Positions 29,088-38,326 of a stretch of DNA of 64,000 bases are shown here, one piece after another (positions within the stretch are counted from its first letter, which is position 1; each line of letters starts with the position of its first letter). The stretch comes from an uncultured Prevotellaceae bacterium. Lineage in GTDB: Bacteria; Bacteroidota; Bacteroidia; Bacteroidales; Bacteroidaceae. The translations under genes were made by a program, and so were the position numbers. The stretch lies in the NCBI GenBank assembly GCA_902767775.1, contig CACXIP010000005.1, forward strand, positions 206,563-270,562, written 5' to 3'. The notes beneath the pieces were generated by a model. It saw only the letters and a program-made list of their open reading frames with translations, was not told where the DNA came from and ran no database searches.

Positions 29088-30874
29088 GACTTCTTGTTTT
29101 TAAGATGAGAGTTCTTGAAGCGACTGCGGCTCTTCTTCGGTTCATCGAAGTCACCGACGTCTTCATTCTGCAACGTATTGATTTCGCGATAGATGGCATT
29201 CTGGCGCAATAGGTTTTCATGAGTGTCGAAACCGCTCACACGTCCCTTGTCGAGCACGAGGATACGGTCGCACTCACGCACACTGGAGATGCGCTGTGCA
29301 ATGATGATTTTGGTGATTTCCGGCAACTCCTCCCTGAAGGCGCGCTGGATGGCGGCATCGGTGGCGGTGTCGCAGGCAGAGGTGCTGTCGTCGAGCACCA
29401 GCACCTTCGGGTGCTTGAGCAATGCCCGGGCGATGCACAGGCGCTGTCGCTGTCCGCCCGACACGTTGGTGCCGCCTTGCTCGATGCGGGTGTTATAACC
29501 CTCGGGCATCTGTTCGATAAACTCATCGGCGCATGCCATGCGGCACGCTTCCTTGCATTCCTCCAACGTGGCGTCGCTGTTGCCCCACCTGAGGTTGTCG
29601 AGAATGGTTCCCGAGAAGAGCACATTCTTCTGCAGCACCACTGACACGGCATTGCGCAGCACCTCGAGGTCGTAGTGCCGCACGTCATGTCCGCCCACCG
29701 AGACAGTGCCTTTCGACACGTCGTAGAGGCGGCTGACGAGGTTGACGAGTGACGACTTGCCACTACCCGTTCCGCCAATGACACCGATGGTCTCGCCACT
29801 GTGCACCTGGAAGGAAATATTCTGTATGGCATACTCCCCGCTGCCTGCCTTGTAGGCGAAATAGACATGGCGGAAGTCGACATCGCCGTTGGGCACTTCT
29901 GTGAGCGCCTTCACTGGATTGTGGATGTCAGCCTCCTCATTGATGACCTCTGCCACACGCTGACCGCTGGCGGCACTCTGCGTGAGCATGACGAAAATCA
30001 TGCTGAGCATCATGAGCGACATGAGGATGCTCATCACATAGGTGAAGAGCGAGGTAATCTCACCCGTGGTGAGCGTGTCGCTGACCACAAACTGCGCACC
30101 AAACCATGAGATGGCGATGATACAGCCATAGACCACGAGGTTCATCACCGGGTGGTTGAGTGCCATGAGTCCCTCAGTGCGCACATAGAGTTTGTAGAGC
30201 GCCTCGGCAGCCCATCCAAACTTGGTGTTCTCATAATCCTCGCGCACGAATGACTTCACCACACGGATGCCGGCAATGTTCTCCTGCACGCTGCCATTGA
30301 GTTGGTCGTAGCGCTCAAACACCTGCTTGAAGAGTCCCGCCACCCTGCTGATGAGGAAATAGAGGAACACCGAGAGCACCACCATGGCAACGACGAAGAT
30401 GACGCTCATCCTCACATCGATGACAAAGCACATGAAGATGCTGAAGAGCATGCGGAACGGTGCCCTCACCGACACGCGCAGCAGCTGCTGGAAGGCATTC
30501 TGCAGGTTGGACACATCGGTCGTCATGCGGGTAACGAGACCCGAAGTGCTATACTTGTCGATGTCGGAGAACGAGAAGGTCTGGATGTTGCGGTACATCG
30601 CCTCACGGAGGTTACAGGCGAATCCCGACGAGGCATAAGCAGAATACTGTCCTGCCTTGATGCCGAACAACAGGCTGAGAAATGCCATGACGAGCATGAC
30701 ACCACCGTAAAGATAGACATTGCTCAGGTCGCCGGCATTGATGCCCAAGTCGATGAGTTTGGCAGTGACGTAAGGAATCAGCACATCCATCACCACCTCA
30801 AGTGAGGTGAAGACAGGTGTGAGCACTGCCGCCCGCCGATATTGCTTGATTTGTGAATAGAGGGTTTTGAGCAT
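29084..30874 (-). CDS. ABC exporter half-transporter, degenerate-site subunit
   Basis: 596 residues with six membrane helices and a nucleotide-binding domain: Walker A GGTGSGKSS, signature VSGGQRQ, and Walker B LVLDDSTS. The catalytic Glu is replaced by Asp, as in heterodimeric exporters with one degenerate site. It is transcribed first, and its stop overlaps the start of its partner. A tail of basic residues (KKSRSRFKN) ends the protein. Confidence 0.92.
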   Translation of the reverse strand: MLKTLYSQIKQYRRAAVLTPVFTSLEVVMDVLIPYVTAKLIDLGINAGDLSNVYLYGGVMLVMAFLSLLFGIKAGQYSAYASSGFACNLREAMYRNIQTFSFSDIDKYSTSGLVTRMTTDVSNLQNAFQQLLRVSVRAPFRMLFSIFMCFVIDVRMSVIFVVAMVVLSVFLYFLISRVAGLFKQVFERYDQLNGSVQENIAGIRVVKSFVREDYENTKFGWAAEALYKLYVRTEGLMALNHPVMNLVVYGCIIAISWFGAQFVVSDTLTTGEITSLFTYVMSILMSLMMLSMIFVMLTQSAASGQRVAEVINEEADIHNPVKALTEVPNGDVDFRHVYFAYKAGSGEYAIQNISFQVHSGETIGVIGGTGSGKSSLVNLVSRLYDVSKGTVSVGGHDVRHYDLEVLRNAVSVVLQKNVLFSGTILDNLRWGNSDATLEECKEACRMACADEFIEQMPEGYNTRIEQGGTNVSGGQRQRLCIARALLKHPKVLVLDDSTSACDTATDAAIQRAFREELPEITKIIIAQRISSVRECDRILVLDKGRVSGFDTHENLLRQNAIYREINTLQNEDVGDFDEPKKSRSRFKNSHLKNKKS

Positions 30875-30963
30875 TAAGAATGAAGAGTAAAGAATGAAGA
30901 GTGAAATGAAAAATGACGACCACCTTTGCTTCTATCGGGTTTTGGCGTCAGGACAATCCATCA

Positions 30964-31003
30964 ACTATGCACTATGAACTATGAACTATGAACTATGAAC
31001 TAC
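30964..31003. repeat. Period-7 TATGAAC array touching a stop codon
   Basis: Five units of CTATGAA with small changes end flush with the stop of the DUF5020 gene at 31004. The same family occurs in reverse at 60388-60420. Confidence 0.8.
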
Positions 31004-31750
31004 CTAAAACGACCACTTGGCAGCGATGGTGGGAATAGCATAGAAGCGATTGTTGCGCCCCAGGTCATCGAAGACAAAATTATTGCTGATTTCCACCTCT
31101 GTACCTAAACTGAGATTGAATCCCTCGCGGCCAAGCAGAGCCCAGAGGTTGAACCAAAACTGCGGTTCGGCAATGGTAATCCAGTTGCCGCTCACACTAT
31201 TGTCATACCAGCAGTCGATAAAGCCAGAGAATGAGAACCGCCTGTCTGCAAAGTGGATGCCCCACACCGCCGTTGCCTGAAAACTGTTGAACGGGCGATT
31301 CCATGGGTTCTGCCCCTTGAAGTAATATTTATACAATGCCTGCAGCGAGAAGGTTTTATTGAAGTCACTGCTTGCCCAGTTCCATGCTGGCCCAGCAAGG
31401 AAGGCATGCTGGAAACGGGTGGAGTACTGCGTCTCCTTGCTCGATGTCAGACCACCGTCATACTCCACATGTGCCGCCCAACGCTTGTTGGATGACACAT
31501 TGAACTCCCTTGCGAATTCCCAATAAGCACCCGCCACACCATCATGGTAATAATCGAGGTCGGTAAAGAGAAAGGTGCTGCCCCACTGGTCGGGCTTGAA
31601 CAATTCCACCGTGGTTGTGACACTTGGTCGTCCGGAGAGGTTGTCGGAGAGGTTATGACCTAAGTCATAATGCAACTGCACGTTTACGTTCTGTGCCAAG
31701 CTCGTCATGGTTGCCAAGAATAAGGCACATATCATTAAAATCTTTTTCAT
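31004..31750 (-). CDS. DUF5020 family outer-membrane protein
   Basis: 248 residues from the ATG at 31750, where a clear signal peptide begins (cleavage after SLAQ, about residue 19). The rest is a Trp/Tyr-rich beta-barrel with a C-terminal aromatic (AAKWSF). DUF5020 resembles nucleoside channels of the Tsx type. The upstream extension of the frame to 32041 is antisense to the next gene and not coding. It is divergent from the flavoprotein gene. Confidence 0.85.
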   Translation of the reverse strand: MKKILMICALFLATMTSLAQNVNVQLHYDLGHNLSDNLSGRPSVTTTVELFKPDQWGSTFLFTDLDYYHDGVAGAYWEFAREFNVSSNKRWAAHVEYDGGLTSSKETQYSTRFQHAFLAGPAWNWASSDFNKTFSLQALYKYYFKGQNPWNRPFNSFQATAVWGIHFADRRFSFSGFIDCWYDNSVSGNWITIAEPQFWFNLWALLGREGFNLSLGTEVEISNNFVFDDLGRNNRFYAIPTIAAKWSF

Positions 31751-31862
31751 CACATTAGTATTTTCATGCAAAAATAAGAAAAAAAACAGAGAAGGAAACG
31801 TTATTGGGCTTTTTTTCCGATATTTGCAAAAACTATAGGATGATTGTCCAACTATCCCTACA

Positions 31863-33068
31863 ATGAAAACAGCCATCATCGGCGGCGGAGCCGCCGGATT
31901 TTTCCTCGCCATCAACCTGAAGGAGATGCTGCCTGCGATGCAGGTGGACATCTTCGAGCGCAGCCAAAAAGTGCTGGCGAAGGTTGAAGTGTCGGGCGGC
32001 GGACGCTGCAACTGCACCAACACGTTTGAGGGCGTTCGCAACCTCTCCGCCGTCTACCCCCGCGGGCACCGACTGATGAAGCGACTCTTCAACATCTTCA
32101 ACCATCAAGATGCCTACCGATGGTTTGAAAGCCATGGTGTGCCACTCACCGTTCAACCCGACCACTGCGTGTTTCCCGCTGCCCAGGACTCACATGCCAT
32201 CATCAACTGCTTCCTCAACGGGGCTCGCCGACATGGCATCACCGTCCATACACGGCATCCCATCTGCAAGATGGAGGAACTCGGAGACTATGACTTCGTG
32301 GCGGTCACCACGGGTGGTTCACCAAGGTCACAGGGCTTCGACTGGTTGCGCAACATCGGCCACGACATCATCTCCCCCGTGCCTTCTCTCTTCTCGATGG
32401 GCATCGATGACACACGGCTCAAGGCACTGATGGGAACGGTGGCAGAACATGCCTCAACAACACTTGCCGGCACCAAGTTCAGAACAGACGGGCCTCTGCT
32501 CATCACCCATTGGGGACTGAGCGGTCCAGCCATCCTCCGGCTGTCGAGCCATGCCGCGAGAGTCCTGCATGAGCGCAACTACCAAGCTCATGTCTGTATC
32601 AACTGGACAGGGACGGGCGAGGCAGAGATACGCGAACTGCTGACAGAGATGGCCATCACCCACCCCAGACAACAGGTCGCTACTCACGCCATATCAGGAC
32701 TGACACAGCGCCTGTGGAACTATATCGTGGAAAAGGGTATCGGCGACAAAAGCAATGCCCGATGGTCGGACCTGGGCAAAAAAGATATCAACAGGCTGAC
32801 CAACAGCCTCACGGCCGATGATGTCACCATCACCGGCCGTGCGCCATTTCGAGATGAGTTTGTCACCTGCGGTGGGGTGGCACTGTCGGGCATCAACCCC
32901 ACCACTATGGAGAGCCGCCACCGCAAAGGTCTGTTTTTCGCCGGCGAGGTGCTCGACATCGACGGTGTGACCGGCGGCTTCAACTTCCAAGCAGCATGGA
33001 CAACATCCTATGTTGCTGCCCAAGCGATTGCTACTGCTTCAGCACACCCAGTTCACGACCAATCTTAA
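31863..33068 (+). CDS. HI0933/BaiN-type FAD-dependent oxidoreductase
   Basis: 401 residues. N-terminal FAD site GGGAAGFFLA (about 7-16) and the family block VSGGGRCNCTN; C-terminal FAGEVLDIDGVTGGFN. These flavoproteins are widespread, and the reaction is mostly unknown; one member reduces bile-acid intermediates. Its last 38 bases overlap the end of kbl on the other strand. Confidence 0.9.
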   Translation: MKTAIIGGGAAGFFLAINLKEMLPAMQVDIFERSQKVLAKVEVSGGGRCNCTNTFEGVRNLSAVYPRGHRLMKRLFNIFNHQDAYRWFESHGVPLTVQPDHCVFPAAQDSHAIINCFLNGARRHGITVHTRHPICKMEELGDYDFVAVTTGGSPRSQGFDWLRNIGHDIISPVPSLFSMGIDDTRLKALMGTVAEHASTTLAGTKFRTDGPLLITHWGLSGPAILRLSSHAARVLHERNYQAHVCINWTGTGEAEIRELLTEMAITHPRQQVATHAISGLTQRLWNYIVEKGIGDKSNARWSDLGKKDINRLTNSLTADDVTITGRAPFRDEFVTCGGVALSGINPTTMESRHRKGLFFAGEVLDIDGVTGGFNFQAAWTTSYVAAQAIATASAHPVHDQS

Positions 33069-34221
33069 TGAAGGCGGCTATGCAGCGGTCGAGCTGGTCG
33101 CGGTTGTGCCCGGCGGAAATCTGCACGCGGATGCGCGCCTGCCCTTTAGGCACTACAGGATAGTAGAATCCCGTCACATAGATACCCTCCTCCAACATAC
33201 GGTTGGCATAAACCTGTGAGAGTTTGGCATCATAAAGCATGACGGCGCAGATGGCACTCTGTGTGGGTTTGATGTCGAATCCGGCATCCATCATCCTGGT
33301 GCGGAAATACTCCACATTCTCCACGAGGCGGTCGTGAATTTCATTGCTCTCCCTGAGCATGGCGAATACCTCCAGACTGGCACCGATAATGCAGGGTGCG
33401 AGAGAATTGGAGAAGAGATAGGGACGGCTCCTCTGCCTGAGCATGTCGATGATTTCCTTACGACCTGTGGTGAAACCGCCCAAGGCACCGCCAAACGACT
33501 TGCCCAACGTACCGGTGTAGATATCTACCCTGCCGTAAGTGCCATAGAGTTCGCTCACACCGTGTCCGGTGGCTCCCACCACACCAGCGGAGTGCGACTC
33601 ATCCACCATCACCAGCGCGTCGTATTTCTCTGCGAGGTCGCAGATGCGGTCCATCGGTGCCACATTGCCGTCCATGGAGAAGACGCCGTCGGTGACGATG
33701 ATGCGGAACCGCTGTGCCTGTGCCTCTTTGAGACACCGCTCCAGGTCGTCCATGTCGGCGTTGGCATAGCGGTAGCGCTTCGCCTTGCAAAGACGCACGC
33801 CATCGATGATGGAGGCATGGTTGAGCGCATCAGAAATGATGGCATCCTCCTCGGTGAACAAGGGTTCGAACACACCCCCGTTGGCATCAAAACAAGCCGC
33901 ATAGAGAATGGTGTCCTCTGTCTTGAAATAGTCGGAGATGGCTGCCTCCAACTGTTTGTGGATATCCTGTGTGCCGCAGATGAAGCGCACCGACGACATA
34001 CCGAAGCCGCGCTGCTCCATCATCCGCCTGGCTCCCTCTATAAGCCTCGGATGGTCGGAGAGACCGAGATAGTTGTTGGCGCAGAAGTTGAGCACTTCCT
34101 TTCCCTTCACACTGATGGCAGCCCGCTGCGGACTCTCGATGATACGCTCTTCCTTGTAAAGACCTGCCTCACGGATTTCTGTGAGTTGCTGACTGAGATG
34201 TTGCTTGATTTTTGTGTACAT
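33031..34221 (-). CDS. kbl: Glycine C-acetyltransferase (2-amino-3-ketobutyrate CoA ligase)
   Basis: 396 residues from the ATG at 34221. PLP-dependent alpha-oxoamine synthase: the Schiff-base Lys is in TLGKSFGGALGG and the cofactor Asp in VDESHSAG. It splits 2-amino-3-ketobutyrate with CoA into glycine and acetyl-CoA. It is divergently transcribed from the threonine dehydrogenase gene 222 bases away, so the two steps of threonine breakdown share a control region. Confidence 0.95.
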   Translation of the reverse strand: MYTKIKQHLSQQLTEIREAGLYKEERIIESPQRAAISVKGKEVLNFCANNYLGLSDHPRLIEGARRMMEQRGFGMSSVRFICGTQDIHKQLEAAISDYFKTEDTILYAACFDANGGVFEPLFTEEDAIISDALNHASIIDGVRLCKAKRYRYANADMDDLERCLKEAQAQRFRIIVTDGVFSMDGNVAPMDRICDLAEKYDALVMVDESHSAGVVGATGHGVSELYGTYGRVDIYTGTLGKSFGGALGGFTTGRKEIIDMLRQRSRPYLFSNSLAPCIIGASLEVFAMLRESNEIHDRLVENVEYFRTRMMDAGFDIKPTQSAICAVMLYDAKLSQVYANRMLEEGIYVTGFYYPVVPKGQARIRVQISAGHNRDQLDRCIAAFIKIGRELGVLKQ

Positions 34222-34244
34222 GATTATAATAGGTTTGAGGTTTG

Positions 34245-34278
34245 AGATTTGAGATTTAAGCTTCGCTTGATTGTCGGC
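34245..34278. repeat. 34-bp dispersed repeat, inverted copy of 47624-47657
   Basis: Contains TTTGAGATTTGAGATTTAAG followed by CTTCGCTTGATTGTCGGC. It is the exact reverse complement of 47624-47657. TTTGAGG/TTTGAGA heptamers continue upstream to 34232. It lies in the kbl leader. Confidence 0.8.
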
Positions 34279-34443
34279 TAACTGAACACAAAGTAAACAA
34301 TTATTTTTCATACATCCGACAGTTTTGGGAAGAAAAAAAGAGAAAACAAGAAAATTATTCATTTTTTATCCAAAACATGATGGTGATTTGAGAAATATTT
34401 GCTTATTTTGCCAACGCAAAAGCAACAAAAAAAGACTTACTCT

Positions 34444-35406
34444 ATGAAGAACATATTGATTATCGGTTCGTCAGGCCAGATTGGTTCGGAACTCACCATG
34501 GCGCTGCGCCAGCGCTATGGCAACAGTCATGTGGTGGCAGGATATATCAAGGGAGCAGAGCCCAAGGGCGAACTGCGCGAGTCAGGGCCGATGGCTTTGG
34601 CCGACGTGACCGATGGCGAAATGCTTTCCGAGGTAGTGAGGAAATACGACATCGACACCATCTACAACCTTGCCGCCTTGCTGTCTGTTGTTGCCGAGTC
34701 GAAGCCACGTCTGGCATGGGCGATAGGCATCGACGGACTGTGGAACGTCCTTGAGGTGGCGCGTGAGCACCGCTGCTCCGTATTCACCCCCAGCAGCATC
34801 GGTTCGTTTGGACTGAGCACGCCACATGTCCGCACACCGCAGGACACCATCCAGCGCCCCCGCACCATCTATGGCGTGTCGAAAGTGACCACCGAACTCC
34901 TAAGCGACTATTTCTTCCACAAATACGGGGTGGACACCCGTTCGGTGCGATTCCCCGGCATCATCTCCTACATGACCCCTCCAGGTGGCGGCACCACCGA
35001 CTATGCCGTCGACATCTTCTACGCTGCCGTGCGTGGCGAGCGTTTTGTCTGTCCCATCCGCAAGGGAACACTGATGGACATGATGTATATGCCTGATGCG
35101 CTAAAGGCTGCCATCACGCTGATGGAGGCCAATCCCGACCGCCTCATCCACCACAATGGTTTCAACGTGGCTGCTATGAGTTTTGCACCTGAAACCATCT
35201 ATGCGGAAATCCTCAAGCACAAACCCGACTTCAAGATGGTGTACGACGTAGACCCGCTCAAGCAGAGTATCGCCGAGAGTTGGCCCGACAAGATGGACGA
35301 CACCTGCGCACGCCGCGAATGGGGCTGGGCACCACTCTACGACATCCGCTCGATGACCTCCGATATGCTGGACAAACTCAGTAAGAGATTGAGAATTGAG
35401 GTTTGA
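34444..35406 (+). CDS. tdh: L-threonine 3-dehydrogenase, short-chain (GalE-like) type
   Basis: 320 residues from the ATG at 34444. NAD site GSSGQIGSE at 7-15 and the active-site pair S..YGVSK (YGVSKVTTE near 141). The FTPSSIGSFG and PPGGGTTDYAVDIFY blocks are typical of the epimerase-like threonine dehydrogenases of Bacteroidetes. It makes 2-amino-3-ketobutyrate for Kbl. The last codons and the stop fall in a TTTGAGA repeat, so the C-terminus may be repeat-derived. Confidence 0.92.
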   Translation: MKNILIIGSSGQIGSELTMALRQRYGNSHVVAGYIKGAEPKGELRESGPMALADVTDGEMLSEVVRKYDIDTIYNLAALLSVVAESKPRLAWAIGIDGLWNVLEVAREHRCSVFTPSSIGSFGLSTPHVRTPQDTIQRPRTIYGVSKVTTELLSDYFFHKYGVDTRSVRFPGIISYMTPPGGGTTDYAVDIFYAAVRGERFVCPIRKGTLMDMMYMPDALKAAITLMEANPDRLIHHNGFNVAAMSFAPETIYAEILKHKPDFKMVYDVDPLKQSIAESWPDKMDDTCARREWGWAPLYDIRSMTSDMLDKLSKRLRIEV

Positions 35407-35470
35407 GATTTGAGATTTGATTCTTACTGTCTGACCTGTCCGACCTGTCTGACCTGTCCGACCTGTCCGA
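35396..35470. repeat. TTTGAGA (period 7) and TCCGACCTG (period 9) arrays
   Basis: The heptamer array starts at the threonine dehydrogenase stop. The nonamer array (about 35429-35470) ends flush with the stop codon of the NigD-like gene at 35471. Two array families thus fill the whole gap between converging genes. Confidence 0.85.
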
Positions 35471-36163
35471 CTAAAGCGTAAACATCCTCACTACTTTTCC
35501 CTCATAGGTATTGACCTCTACACGGAGCACATCGCCCTTGCCAAAAGGAGCAAGGGGCGTGCTGGTGTAGATGCGGCTGGAATAGTATTCCGGCATGCCG
35601 TTCTGATTGTGCATGAGACGCAGATGGTGCACCTTAGTGCCATCATCAGTGGTGATGACGGTGTCGCGCACCATGCCCAAGGTCTGGTAGGCGTCCTTGG
35701 CGTCACCCTTTCCTATCTTGACATACAGTCCTAAGTTGAGGTACTTGCCATTGGGCGAAAGCCAGGCACTCTCGAGTGTCAGGGGGTCGGTGCGCACCTC
35801 TGTCCCCTCCTTAGGCACTTTTGTATGGAGCACAAGCACCTGCATGGCGGAGAAGCCCTTTACCTCAAGTTTTTTTCCTGGTTCACGGCTGTAATAAAGC
35901 AAAGCCCTGTAGGTGGAGTCGGGTGTCGTGGTCCATGAGCAGTCCAGCGGTGGCTGCAGCACCAACGAGTCGCCTTCGTCGGTCCTCGCATTTGCTACCT
36001 TTTTTGACCCGACGGTGTGAACCTCAGCGAAGTCTGCCCTCAGATACGAATACTCGCCATTGCCCGACTCATAGTCCTCGGTGGTGCATGCTGTTGTCCA
36101 CAGCATGAGCGCCACGGCGGCACAGACAGTCTGACAGAAATGCCTGCATGTTCTTCTTCTCAT
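35471..36163 (-). CDS. NigD-like lipoprotein
   Basis: 230 residues. A lipoprotein signal ends in LWTTAC near residue 26. An N-terminal small beta domain with YLRADFAEVHT and a C-terminal domain (about 110-230) match the two-domain NigD family of Bacteroidetes surface lipoproteins. The role is unknown. Its ATG overlaps the stop of the acyltransferase gene by 4 bases. Confidence 0.85.
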   Translation of the reverse strand: MRRRTCRHFCQTVCAAVALMLWTTACTTEDYESGNGEYSYLRADFAEVHTVGSKKVANARTDEGDSLVLQPPLDCSWTTTPDSTYRALLYYSREPGKKLEVKGFSAMQVLVLHTKVPKEGTEVRTDPLTLESAWLSPNGKYLNLGLYVKIGKGDAKDAYQTLGMVRDTVITTDDGTKVHHLRLMHNQNGMPEYYSSRIYTSTPLAPFGKGDVLRVEVNTYEGKVVRMFTL

Positions 36164-37302
36164 ACGGCGAAATGGTTGCGTGCGGGATTGGCATACATCT
36201 TGAGCAGTTGCTCACGGAGGAAGTCGGTATCGGGATTCTCCATTTCAATCTTGGCCATCTGTCCCTCGATATATTTGAGGAAGAAAGCCTTGTCGGCATC
36301 GGTATACCCATCGGCATGGGCATTGCCGCCTTCGAGCAGGTCGAGCGCGACGAGATTGGAGGGATACAAGCGGTAGTTGCGGTGTATCTCCCTGTCGATA
36401 TATGCTGCCACACAGTCGAAGAGTTCGGTTTTCGGCATGTCCGCCACAGACTCAAGGAATGGGTCGATGCATGGAGCGCAATGGTAATGGATACGCCCCT
36501 TGTAGCCCATGATGCCGGTGCGCATGCTGTTGACATCCTCACCGGGCGCCTTGCGGAAGTTTTCATTGTCGCGCCTCTGCTGCAGTTCCCTCGCCTTGAG
36601 GAAGTCGCATGGGTCAAACTCATACGAGATGCTCAGCGGGACGATATGCAGCTGCATGAGCCGTTGGACAGCACTTCCTTCCCCACCCATCGCCATCATC
36701 TTGAGGATGGCAGGCGTGGTGCGGTCGTCGGAATCCTTCGCCCTTCCCTCGCGCTGAGCTATCCACACATTCTCATTTTTCTCTGCCACAGCGAAATGCA
36801 TATAGTCGGAGAGGCGCTTGCTGGCCATCAGCATCTGCCGAGGCGGCAGTCCGCGCTCCACGATAAACGACTTGTTGACCCTCACCAGGTCGCGCACCCA
36901 AGGCAGCGTGAGGAGGTTGTCGCCAATGGCTATCTCACAAGTCGTGGCGAAACCAGCATCGACGAGCAGTTTGTCGAGGAATGCAGAGTCGAGCACGATA
37001 TCTCGGTGGTTGCTCACGAAGGTGTAGCGCTTGGATATGTCGATAGCATCCACATTCATATCGCACCCCTTGCTTACCTTGGCGAGCAGTTGCTCAAGAA
37101 AGGTGTAGCAGAATGTCTTCTGGAAGTCGAGACTGGTGGTGCACTGCCTCATCTTCATGCCGATGGCCTCCACCGGCACGTTGGGATAGAGGTATGCCAG
37201 CACGGCCTGGAATCCAGGGTCGGCAAGCAACCTGCCATAGGCGGCAGGCAGTTCCTCCGGCTCGAAGGGTCTGATGGTGTCGAATACCTCTGGAATCTTC
37301 AT
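36160..37302 (-). CDS. 1-acyl-sn-glycerol-3-phosphate acyltransferase-like protein
   Basis: 380 residues. The acyltransferase motif is present as SNHRDIVLDSAF, with a GLPPRQM-like second block further on. It probably adds an acyl chain to lysophosphatidate or an ornithine-type lipid at the inner membrane. It belongs to a cluster running PASTA, RluD-like, Ddl, acyltransferase, NigD-like on the minus strand. Confidence 0.82.
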   Translation of the reverse strand: MKIPEVFDTIRPFEPEELPAAYGRLLADPGFQAVLAYLYPNVPVEAIGMKMRQCTTSLDFQKTFCYTFLEQLLAKVSKGCDMNVDAIDISKRYTFVSNHRDIVLDSAFLDKLLVDAGFATTCEIAIGDNLLTLPWVRDLVRVNKSFIVERGLPPRQMLMASKRLSDYMHFAVAEKNENVWIAQREGRAKDSDDRTTPAILKMMAMGGEGSAVQRLMQLHIVPLSISYEFDPCDFLKARELQQRRDNENFRKAPGEDVNSMRTGIMGYKGRIHYHCAPCIDPFLESVADMPKTELFDCVAAYIDREIHRNYRLYPSNLVALDLLEGGNAHADGYTDADKAFFLKYIEGQMAKIEMENPDTDFLREQLLKMYANPARNHFAV

Positions 37303-37317
37303 GTGCGAAAAGATTGT

Positions 37318-38319
37318 TTAAAACTGGTTCTCTACGATATCGGTGAGGACATCAGTGATATTGAGTCCGGCAGCCCTCACCTGCTGCGGAATGAAACTGG
37401 TAGGTGTCATGCCCGGTGTGGTGTTCACCTCGAGCATGTTGATTTTCAGTCCACCCTCACCATTGTCGGTCAGGATATAGTCGATGCGGATGATGCCGTT
37501 GCAGTGGAGGATGTCGTAGATGGCGCTGGTGAGTTCGGCAGCCCTTCTTGCCACATCCTCGGGAATGCGTGCCGGTGTGATTTCCTGCACCTGTCCGTTG
37601 TATTTGGCGTCATAGTCAAAGAACTCGTTAGCGGTCACCACCTCTGTAGCGGGGAAGACCACCGACTTATCCTTGGTCTTGTAGCAGCCCACGGTGATTT
37701 CGATACCGTCGAGGTATTGTTCCACCATCACCTCATCGCTCTCCATCATTGCCTTGCGCAATGCGGGTGCCAGTTGGTCGATGTTTTTCACCTTCGACAC
37801 GCCGAAGCTGCTGCCGTCGTTGGCGGGTTTGACGAAGCACGGCATGCCCACGCGCGACATGATTTCCTCATCGCTGACGAGGTGCTCGCAGCCCCTGCGG
37901 ATGAGCAGGCTCTCTGCCACGCTCACACCATAGGAGCGCAGGTATTGGTTGATGACGAACTTGTCGAATGTCATAGCCTCCACGAGCACACCGCTGGTGC
38001 TGTAGGGTATGTCGACGAGGTCGAAATAGCCTTGCAGTATTCCGTTCTCGCCCGGTGTGCCATGAATGGTGATATAGGCATAATCGAACAGTTTTATCTC
38101 CCCATTCTCTCTGAAGGAGAAGTCGTTGCGGTCGATGCGTGCCGTGGTGCCGTCGGGCAGGTTGACATGCCACTCCGTGCGTTTGATTTCAACTACATAT
38201 ACGTTGTATTTCTCTTTGTCAAAGAAGGAGTAGAGTCCCTGTGCCGAGCGCAGCGACACATCATGCTCCGATGAGTCGCCTCCGCAGACGATGGCGATAG
38301 TTCTCTTGGGATTGTTCAT
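37318..38319 (-). CDS. ddl: D-alanine--D-alanine ligase
   Basis: 333 residues, ATP-grasp enzyme that makes the D-Ala-D-Ala dipeptide for peptidoglycan. Visible blocks: CGGDSSEHDVSLRSA at the N-terminus, KPANDGSSFGVSK for ATP binding, and NMLEVNTTPGMTPTSF for the metal site. It lies 7 bases after the RluD-like gene. Confidence 0.96.
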   Translation of the reverse strand: MNNPKRTIAIVCGGDSSEHDVSLRSAQGLYSFFDKEKYNVYVVEIKRTEWHVNLPDGTTARIDRNDFSFRENGEIKLFDYAYITIHGTPGENGILQGYFDLVDIPYSTSGVLVEAMTFDKFVINQYLRSYGVSVAESLLIRRGCEHLVSDEEIMSRVGMPCFVKPANDGSSFGVSKVKNIDQLAPALRKAMMESDEVMVEQYLDGIEITVGCYKTKDKSVVFPATEVVTANEFFDYDAKYNGQVQEITPARIPEDVARRAAELTSAIYDILHCNGIIRIDYILTDNGEGGLKINMLEVNTTPGMTPTSFIPQQVRAAGLNITDVLTDIVENQF

Positions 38320-38326
38320 TGTGTTA

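Noticed and set aside
31751-32041. N-terminal extension of the DUF5020 gene
   Set aside because: It overlaps the flavoprotein gene antisense, and the signal peptide begins at 31750.
36148-38274. 708-codon plus-strand ORF over the acyltransferase and ddl genes
   Set aside because: Antisense shadow of two well recognised minus-strand genes, caused by high GC at third positions. The same holds for 4190-5284 and 18237-19328.
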